Shown here piece by piece: positions 1 through 4,301 of a stretch of DNA of 6,608 nucleotides; within the stretch, counting starts at the first letter, position 1; each line of letters opens with the position of its first letter. Origin of the DNA: Wenzhouxiangella sp. (GTDB lineage: Bacteria; Pseudomonadota; Gammaproteobacteria; Xanthomonadales; Wenzhouxiangellaceae); NCBI GenBank assembly GCA_007116585.1, contig SKIE01000367.1:1-6608 (forward strand), given 5' to 3'. The notes under the pieces were generated by a model. The model was not told the origin of the DNA. It did no database searches and saw only the letters and a list, made by a program, of their open reading frames with translations. Both the position numbers and the translations under genes were made by a program.

Positions 1-275
1 CCGCGCTGGAAATGCTGCTGCGCCTGGCCGGCGAGGACTTGCTGCGAGTCAAGGGCATTCTCAACGTTCAGGGGATGGAAAAGCCGCTGGTGATTCACGG
101 CGTACAGCATCTGTTTCATCCGCCGCAGCGTCTGCCGCACTGGCCGGATGAAGACCGGCGCTCCCACATCGTCTTCATCACGCGCGACCTGTCGACCCAG
201 CTGGTCGATGCCCTGATGGACGTGATGATGGAAGACGCCTCGGCCCAGACCGCACAGACAGTTCAGGCGCAATGA
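1..275 (+). CDS. COG0523/CobW-family GTP-binding metal chaperone, C-terminal end (partial)
   Basis: Only the last 90 codons are present; the reading frame enters at base 3 and stops at TGA 273-275. The visible part is the CobW C-terminal domain. It begins with the segment LLRLAGEDLLRVKGILNV and continues with VIHGVQHLF, WPDEDRRSHIVFI and the TRDL turn that typify this domain, then a short Ala/Gln/Thr tail. The N-terminal G3E GTPase part (Walker A, CxCC metal motif, NKxD) lies outside the window. COG0523 proteins are GTP-dependent metal-insertion chaperones, and several subgroups are made under zinc starvation by Zur control. Zinc as the metal here is inferred from the neighbours: the overlapping DUF1826 gene and the ZnuD-like receptor downstream. 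The stop overlaps the next start (ATGA, 272-275), so the two genes are very likely co-transcribed and translationally coupled. The subgroup cannot be fixed without the missing N-terminus. Confidence 0.9.
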   Translation, partial: ALEMLLRLAGEDLLRVKGILNVQGMEKPLVIHGVQHLFHPPQRLPHWPDEDRRSHIVFITRDLSTQLVDALMDVMMEDASAQTAQTVQAQ

Positions 276-970
276 AAAGCGCTGGCGGAGCGTTGCCTGA
301 AGTCCACGCGCAAAACGAAGCACTTTGCGTAGCCTATCACCCGCGAGTGCTGTTCGACTGGCCGGAACATCGCGCCGCGCTGAGCGTGTGGCAACGGATG
401 TTGCCGACCGCGTTGTCTGCGGCTGCGGATGAACTGGCCGCCGTCGATCAGCCAGCGGACTTCAGGGCCGACTGGATCGCGGGAACCGGGGACCAAGTCA
501 CCGCATCGGATTTAATCGCCGGCTTGGCCGCATTCAATCCGGCCTCGTCACCGTGGACTCTGACCCATTTGGCGGACGATGCCCTGTGTTTGATCAACAT
601 TGCCGAATCGCTGGCCAGCCAGTTAAAGACGCAGCTTCATTCCCCCAAGCTTTCCGTCCGGATTGAACGGGTGATCGGCGATGGCTGCCGGCTGTTTCAT
701 GTCGACCGGCTGTGCGCCCGTCTGATTTGTACGTGGACCGGTGCGGGGACGGAATGGCTGCCCGAGGGCAGTTTTGACCGCTCCGGCCTGGGCTGCGGCT
801 GCAACGATCATGTCCTCAACCTAGGCGCAACCCGACAGATTCCAACAGGTGCGGTGGCCCTGCTGCGGGGCGATGCCTGCCAAGGCCAAGAGGGTGCTGG
901 CCTGGTTCACCGATCACCGCCGGGTCGGCCAGGCCGGGCGCGCTTGCTGATCGCCGTAGACCTGCGCTGA
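272..970 (+). CDS. DUF1826 domain-containing protein, probable zinc-starvation partner of the COG0523 GTPase
   Basis: This 232-residue cytoplasmic protein has no signal peptide or membrane segment. The conserved half is C-terminal: CRLFHVDRLCARLICTW (139-155), GAGTEWLP (157-164), VALLRGDA (195-202), LVHRSPP (211-217) and RARLLIAVD (222-230). This is the DUF1826 pattern, and the length is normal for the family. The N-terminal 120 residues are less conserved. The start at 272 is supported by the ATGA overlap with the CobW gene, which implies translational coupling. DUF1826 genes are known mainly as companions of COG0523 genes in zinc-responsive loci; their biochemical role is not established as far as I know. 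H143-x-D145, H213 and R223 are spaced like the iron and 2-oxoglutarate ligands of Fe(II)/2OG oxygenases, so an oxygenase-like fold is possible, but this is inference. A Cys pair (C175, C177) is also present. Confidence 0.88.
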   Translation: MKSAGGALPEVHAQNEALCVAYHPRVLFDWPEHRAALSVWQRMLPTALSAAADELAAVDQPADFRADWIAGTGDQVTASDLIAGLAAFNPASSPWTLTHLADDALCLINIAESLASQLKTQLHSPKLSVRIERVIGDGCRLFHVDRLCARLICTWTGAGTEWLPEGSFDRSGLGCGCNDHVLNLGATRQIPTGAVALLRGDACQGQEGAGLVHRSPPGRPGRARLLIAVDLR

Positions 971-1090
971 AACAAATCATCTGACCTGGGGTTAACATCT
1001 GCTAACTTTTGAAGCGGAAGCAAATACTATTAGCATGGCTGCATTTTTATTGTTACTCTATACCAATCAGCAACCTCAAGCCTGCAAATA
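971..1090 (+). promoter_or_regulatory. Promoter/operator gap upstream of the ZnuD-like receptor
   Basis: This 120-base interval between the DUF1826 stop and the TBDR start is clearly more AT-rich than the flanking genes, especially 1021-1068, as expected for a promoter. It contains the candidate Zur box (1051-1065). It also contains two near-identical elements one helical turn apart, GTTAAC at 991-996 and GCTAAC at 1001-1006. I found no convincing -35/-10 pair: TACTAT (1025-1030) and TATACC (1059-1064) are possible -10 elements without good partners. There is no clear terminator after DUF1826, so read-through from the upstream pair is possible. No good Shine-Dalgarno precedes the ATG at 1091. 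Confidence 0.5.
1051..1065 (+). promoter_or_regulatory. Candidate Zur box (zinc uptake regulator operator)
   Basis: The 15 bases TGTTACTCTATACCA align with the gammaproteobacterial Zur core TGTTATA-N-TATAACA at 11 of 14 defined positions. The outer arms extend to ATTG (1049-1052) and CAAT (1064-1067) as an inverted repeat. The site ends 25 bases before the start codon of the ZnuD-like receptor, where a bound repressor would block the promoter or early transcription. Zur-Zn normally represses such genes and releases them in zinc starvation. The consensus is recalled and was not scored with a matrix. The setting (COG0523, DUF1826, ZnuD-like receptor) strongly favours Zur over Fur. Confidence 0.6.
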
Positions 1091-3325
1091 ATGACCAAAA
1101 CGCCATCGCTTCAACCCCTATCCGCGGCCTGCGCAATCGGCCTGATCGCCTGTTCCGGTCTCACTCCAGTCCACGCGGGGGCGCTTGAGACAGACGATCG
1201 CATCCTTGTCCAGGCCGATCCGCGCGGCAACCGCGCGCTGGATGAACAAGTTGCACCCGTCACCGTGGTGGCTGACGACGATCTGGAAAGGCGTCGTGCC
1301 GCCACGCTTGGCGACCTGCTCGACGGGCTGCCCGGCGTGGCCAATTCCGATTTCGGGCCCGGCGTGGGCCGGCCGACCGTGCGCGGCCTGCAGGGCTCGC
1401 GCGTGCAGGTGCTGGAAGACGGCATGGGTACATCCGATGTCTCGCGCGAGGGTGCCGACCACGCCGTGGCCGTCGACACCCTGCGCGCCGAACAGGTCGA
1501 GGTGTTTCGCGGCCCGGCCACTCTGCTGTTCGGCAGCGGTGCCGCCGGCGGCGTGGTCAACGTGGTCAGTCGCCGCTTCTCGCCGGAGATTCCAGAGCAG
1601 GTTCGCGCTGATGGCCGCTTTTCCTACGGATTTAACGGCAACGATCGGCAGGGTCGGCTGGGCGCAGAGATTCCGCTGAATCAGGACATGGTCCTGCGCG
1701 CCGACTACAGCATTCGCCGCACCGACGACCTCGACATCAACGGCTTCCAGCAGGTTGGCCAGACCGCCGGCAACGAAGACATCCTGCGCAACAGCAGCAT
1801 CGACACCGACACCGCCTCGCTGACGGCCCTGTTCCGGGGTGACTGGGGCCATGTCGGCTTCGGCGTGAGCTACTGGGACACCGACTACGGCATCCCGGAA
1901 AACTTCGATGCCCGTCCGCGTGATCTCGGTGAACAAAGCGATGATTTCGAGCGCGTGATTGCTGACTTTCTGCGCTTTGATATGCGGGGTGAGTTTTTGC
2001 AGCCGTTCCGCGGTATCTCTCTTGCGCGGGTGAAGATGTCCTACACGGATTTCGAGCAGGAAGAAAAAGAATTCGAGTTTGAACGGACCCCGGCCGGCGG
2101 GGTACTCGACGAGATTGAAGTGGAAGCACTGTTCGAGAATCAGGAATGGGACACGCGCCTGGAATTCGTGCACGACCCCATCGGCAACGTAAGCGGCGTT
2201 TTCGGCCTGCAATACACCGACCGCGATTTTGTCGCCGATGATCCCCGAGGCGATGATCGTGGCTTCTACGTCCGGCCCAACGTGACCCGCACTCTGGCTG
2301 CCTTCACGCTGCAGGAGCTGCCGACGCAATTCGGCCGCCTGGAGTTCGGCGCCCGCGTCGACCGCGTGCGCTCCAGTTCTGATGATGTCTTCGGCTATCG
2401 CGTCGACGGCATCACCCTGCCCGACGGCAGCTTCAGACTGTTTGAGGAATTACTGCCGACCAAGACCTTCACCCCGTTCAGCCTGTCGGCCGGCGCGCTG
2501 GTTCAGATCGACCGCGACCACCAGGCGCGGATGGCGCTCACTCGTTCGCAGCGCGCACCCTCGCCGGAGCAATTGTTTGCCTTTGGACGGCACGGCGCGG
2601 CCGGCACCTTTGAGATCGGCGACCCGGAACTGAGCACCGAGACCTACAACAACCTCGAGCTGGGTTTCGACCGGCTAACAGAGGCGTTCAGCTGGGAAGT
2701 GACCGGCTTCTACAACCGCGTCAATAACTTCATTTTTCTGGCCTCCGAGGACGACGGCACCGGCAACCCGGTCGGCGTCAACGACATCGGCAACCGCGCC
2801 GGCGAGGGTGCGACAGTTGGCTGCGAGCCGGGCGACGGTGGCCTGTGTCGCCTGCGCAATCAGCTGGTGTTCAACGAGCAGTTAAACGCCGAGTTCTACG
2901 GCGTGGAGTTCCGCTCGACGACCCAAATCGCCACCGGGCGGATTCCGCTGGATCTGCGCGTGAGCGGCGACTATGTGCGCGGCAAGCTCAGAGACAGCGG
3001 CAACCTGCCGCGTATGACGCCGATGCGTTTGGGACTGGGCTTTGACACCGCCTTCGGCGAAGACTGGGATCTGTCGATCGACATCCAACGCGTGTTCCGC
3101 CAGACCCACACCGGCGAGGCCGAATCCGAGACCGGCAGTTTCAACCTGATCGGCTTTGACCTGTTCTGGCAGCCGGCGCTGCTGGGCAACGCCCAGGTCT
3201 TCCTGCAGGGCCGCAACCTGCTCAACGAAGATGGTCGTCGCCACCAGAGCTTTTTCAAGGAAGAAGCGCCCATCATTGGTCGCTCATTCAGCACCGGACT
3301 GCGTTTTCAGTTCGGTGGCTCGTAG
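1091..3325 (+). CDS. znuD: ZnuD-like TonB-dependent outer-membrane receptor (probable zinc importer)
   Basis: This 744-residue receptor would carry zinc, or a zinc complex, across the outer membrane using TonB-ExbBD energy. A signal peptide spans about 1-29, with cleavage likely after VHA. A TonB-box-like segment (RILVQA, 37-42) precedes the plug domain (about 52-162), which contains DLLDGLPGV (75-83), RPTVRGLQGSRVQVLEDGM (94-112), DHAVAVD (123-129) and EVFRGPATLLFGS (137-149). A roughly 22-strand barrel follows to 744, with the C-terminal TBDR signature FLQGRNLLNEDGRRH (704-718). The RGLQGSRVQVLEDG...DHAVAVD pattern is characteristic of ZnuD relatives. D123-H124 occupy the place of the plug zinc ligands of neisserial ZnuD, and H501 (FGRHGAAGTFEIG) fits the barrel His ligand. 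The His-rich loop of neisserial ZnuD is absent. C578 and C586 probably form a loop disulfide. The C-terminus (LRFQFGGS) has the usual aromatic four residues from the end. The start was chosen because it gives an intact signal peptide, although no clear ribosome site is seen. Zinc is inferred from family and context. Confidence 0.87.
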   Translation: MTKTPSLQPLSAACAIGLIACSGLTPVHAGALETDDRILVQADPRGNRALDEQVAPVTVVADDDLERRRAATLGDLLDGLPGVANSDFGPGVGRPTVRGLQGSRVQVLEDGMGTSDVSREGADHAVAVDTLRAEQVEVFRGPATLLFGSGAAGGVVNVVSRRFSPEIPEQVRADGRFSYGFNGNDRQGRLGAEIPLNQDMVLRADYSIRRTDDLDINGFQQVGQTAGNEDILRNSSIDTDTASLTALFRGDWGHVGFGVSYWDTDYGIPENFDARPRDLGEQSDDFERVIADFLRFDMRGEFLQPFRGISLARVKMSYTDFEQEEKEFEFERTPAGGVLDEIEVEALFENQEWDTRLEFVHDPIGNVSGVFGLQYTDRDFVADDPRGDDRGFYVRPNVTRTLAAFTLQELPTQFGRLEFGARVDRVRSSSDDVFGYRVDGITLPDGSFRLFEELLPTKTFTPFSLSAGALVQIDRDHQARMALTRSQRAPSPEQLFAFGRHGAAGTFEIGDPELSTETYNNLELGFDRLTEAFSWEVTGFYNRVNNFIFLASEDDGTGNPVGVNDIGNRAGEGATVGCEPGDGGLCRLRNQLVFNEQLNAEFYGVEFRSTTQIATGRIPLDLRVSGDYVRGKLRDSGNLPRMTPMRLGLGFDTAFGEDWDLSIDIQRVFRQTHTGEAESETGSFNLIGFDLFWQPALLGNAQVFLQGRNLLNEDGRRHQSFFKEEAPIIGRSFSTGLRFQFGGS

Positions 3326-3331
3326 GCAGCG

Positions 3332-3380
3332 ATCGGGCTAAACGATGCGGAGTCATGACTCCGCATCGTTAATGCCCGAT
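3332..3380. terminator. Long hairpin with perfect 30-bp palindrome, likely bidirectional terminator
   Basis: Bases 3341-3370 form a perfect 30-bp palindrome (AACGATGCGGAGTCA then its exact complement). As RNA this gives a 13-bp stem with a CAUG loop. An outer stem ATCGGGC (3332-3338) pairs with GCCCGAT (3374-3380) across a small 2x3 internal loop. It begins seven bases after the ZnuD-like stop codon and separates the two metal modules, so termination is its most likely job. There is no real T-run after the stem (only GTT), so it is not a textbook intrinsic terminator. It may instead stabilise the upstream mRNA's 3' end or serve as a protein-binding or repeated element. Confidence 0.6.
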
Positions 3381-3393
3381 ACATGCATATCGG
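3376..3393. promoter_or_regulatory. Inverted repeat CCGATA-N6-TATCGG in the promoter gap of the second operon
   Basis: Perfect 6-bp arms (3376-3381 and 3388-3393) flank the spacer CATGCA. The repeat lies 57 bases before the HMA-protein start, in the only plausible promoter gap for that operon, so it could be an operator for a dimeric regulator. It does not resemble a Zur box or the MerR/CueR-type operators I know. Its left arm overlaps the outer arm of the preceding hairpin (GCCCGAT, 3374-3380), so the two RNA structures would exclude each other. Arms this short can also arise by chance. Confidence 0.35.
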
Positions 3394-3439
3394 ATACCAT
3401 TAACCTTCATGAAGCCGCCTGCTAACTCGCGCACACCAT

Positions 3440-3444
3440 AAGGA
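3440..3444 (+). promoter_or_regulatory. Shine-Dalgarno site of the HMA-domain gene
   Basis: AAGGA lies six bases before the ATG at 3451, an ideal ribosome-site spacing. It is one of the two clear ribosome sites in the window and fixes the start of the MerP-like protein. Confidence 0.8.
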
Positions 3445-3450
3445 CCTCCC

Positions 3451-3753
3451 ATGCTGAAAAGAACCGGTTTCTCTCTAGTACTGATCTTGTTGTTTGGCTT
3501 GAGCCTTGCGCAGGCCGAGACCACGTCGAACGAAGTCAAACTATCCATACCCAACATGGTTTGCATGTCCTGCGAAATGCGGGTTGAAGAAGCTGTTTTT
3601 CAGGTCACCGGGGTGTCTGGGATCGAATTCGACGGCGAGGCCAAGACCGCGCTGATCAGTTTCGACGAATCCGTGACAACGATCGACCAAATTCTGGCGG
3701 CTTGCGAAGAAGCCGGCTACCCGGCGACCGTGCTGGGCTCGAAGAACCTCTAG
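3451..3753 (+). CDS. Periplasmic HMA-domain metal-binding protein (MerP-like)
   Basis: This 100-residue protein has a signal peptide at 1-22 (Lys/Arg start, hydrophobic FSLVLILLFGLSLA, cleavage after AQA). One heavy-metal-associated domain fills the rest, about 28-96. The metal loop is IPNMVCMSCEMRV, with thiol ligands C38 and C41 in the family's MxCxxC arrangement. The domain ends with the usual EEAGYPATV (86-94). Secreted HMA proteins bind one soft metal ion (Cu+, Hg2+, sometimes Zn2+) and pass it to a transporter. The overall form is that of MerP, but no merT, merA or merR is visible, so mercury resistance is not supported. With DUF2946 and a TBDR downstream, a copper-handling role in the periplasm is more likely. 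It appears to be the first gene of the operon, with a strong ribosome site and 38 bases to the next gene. An extra Cys, C85, lies outside the motif. Metal identity is inference. Confidence 0.88.
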   Translation: MLKRTGFSLVLILLFGLSLAQAETTSNEVKLSIPNMVCMSCEMRVEEAVFQVTGVSGIEFDGEAKTALISFDESVTTIDQILAACEEAGYPATVLGSKNL

Positions 3754-3791
3754 CGTATCCAACCCGAGCTCGCGACGCCATTTCAGAGTCG

Positions 3792-4184
3792 ATGAGCGCT
3801 GTCATGACTCGCATTGCAAGGCAACGGCGCGCTTGGCTATCCATGCGCTGGCTGCTGGCGGCTGCCCTGCTGGCCAGAGCATTGATCCCTGATGGATTCA
3901 TGCCCGGTGCCGGGCAATGGGTTGAACTTTGTACCGCCCATGGCACCGTCATGGTGCAGCTCGAAGCCGACTGGGACCTTCCCGTTGACACCGACCAGGA
4001 CCCTGCGCCGCAGCAGTGTCCCTGGTCGGCTTATTTTTGTGCGCTCCAGGCCGTCAATTTCTGGCCGGACGCGATCATCCCGCTGCCTTCATCGACGCTG
4101 CCGATCATTGGCCGCACCTCCAATCACCAAAGACTGGCCGTCGCTTTACCGCCCTTGCGCGGTCCCCCATCCCACCTGGTCTGA
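3792..4184 (+). CDS. DUF2946 protein, candidate CruR-type nascent-chain metal sensor (regulatory upstream ORF)
   Basis: This 130-residue protein starts at MSAVMTR; a second in-frame ATG at 3804 is an equal alternative, and neither has a strong ribosome site. A basic N-terminus (RIARQRRAW) precedes one hydrophobic segment, WLLAAALLARAL (20-31), and the family motif RALIPDGFMPGAG (29-41). LCTAHG follows at 46-51, then C76 and C83 (QCPWSAYFC) and the C-terminal PLRGPPSHLV (121-130). This pattern is DUF2946. In Bordetella pertussis the DUF2946 protein CruR acts as an upstream ORF: copper sensed by a CXXC motif in the nascent chain, with arrest on a C-terminal RAPP motif, controls Rho termination before the TBDR gene bfrG. 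Here the TBDR gene also follows directly and the RGPP motif is present, but the Cys spacing is CX6C rather than CXXC. The regulatory role is inferred by analogy. A membrane-bound metal-handling role is the alternative. Confidence 0.8.
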   Translation: MSAVMTRIARQRRAWLSMRWLLAAALLARALIPDGFMPGAGQWVELCTAHGTVMVQLEADWDLPVDTDQDPAPQQCPWSAYFCALQAVNFWPDAIIPLPSSTLPIIGRTSNHQRLAVALPPLRGPPSHLV

Positions 4185-4301
4185 AAAACCCAACACCGTT
4201 GCGCTGAGACCCCGCTGATGGGGCCGAGCCGTCGTGCCGGCTGCATGCCGCGGGTTTTCCGAAGCGTGTCCTTAGTTCTACTTTTCGGCCAGGACGACAA
4301 T
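4185..4301 (+). promoter_or_regulatory. Gap between DUF2946 gene and TBDR with small hairpins; possible attenuation region
   Basis: The 117 bases between the DUF2946 stop and the TBDR start hold three small GC hairpins. They are CCCC-GCTGAT-GGGG (4210-4223), AGCCG-TCGTGC-CGGCT (4227-4242), and an alternative CGGC-TGCAT-GCCG (4238-4250) followed by CGGGTTTT. The last two share bases and exclude each other. The third, with its TTTT, is a weak terminator-like shape. In the CruR system the equivalent gap is where Rho-dependent termination occurs. I see no promoter of good quality here. The functional reading is inference; stems of 4-5 bp can be chance in GC-rich DNA. Confidence 0.35.
4291..4294 (+). 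promoter_or_regulatory. Shine-Dalgarno site that sets the start of the second TBDR
   Basis: AGGA lies seven bases before the ATG at 4302. This ATG opens a normal signal peptide, whereas the earlier in-frame ATGs (4218, 4245) have no ribosome site and would add an arginine-rich extension. Confidence 0.65.

Noticed and set aside
1142..1153. Lipobox-like LIAC (residues 18-21) in the ZnuD-like signal peptide
   Set aside because: A normal type I cleavage site (VHA, residues 27-29) follows and TBDRs are rarely lipoproteins; the match is probably chance.
1118..2329. A 403-codon open frame on the minus strand, opposite the ZnuD-like receptor
   Set aside because: The plus-strand frame is a clear TBDR. 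The antisense frame has no recognisable domain and is a by-product of GC-rich codon usage.
3451..3753. Mercury resistance (mer) locus reading of the MerP-like protein
   Set aside because: No merT, merA or merR is in the window; single HMA proteins also serve copper and other metals.
3702..3791. Upstream ATG at 3702 that would extend the DUF2946 protein by 30 residues
   Set aside because: It would overlap the end of the HMA gene by 52 bases in another frame, adds an Arg-rich, charged stretch before the family's usual N-terminus, and has no ribosome site.
4218..4301. Earlier in-frame start for the second TBDR
   Set aside because: It adds 28 residues (MGPSRRAGCMPR...) before a complete signal peptide, has no Shine-Dalgarno and begins inside a hairpin loop. 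The ATG at 4302 has AGGA at good spacing.
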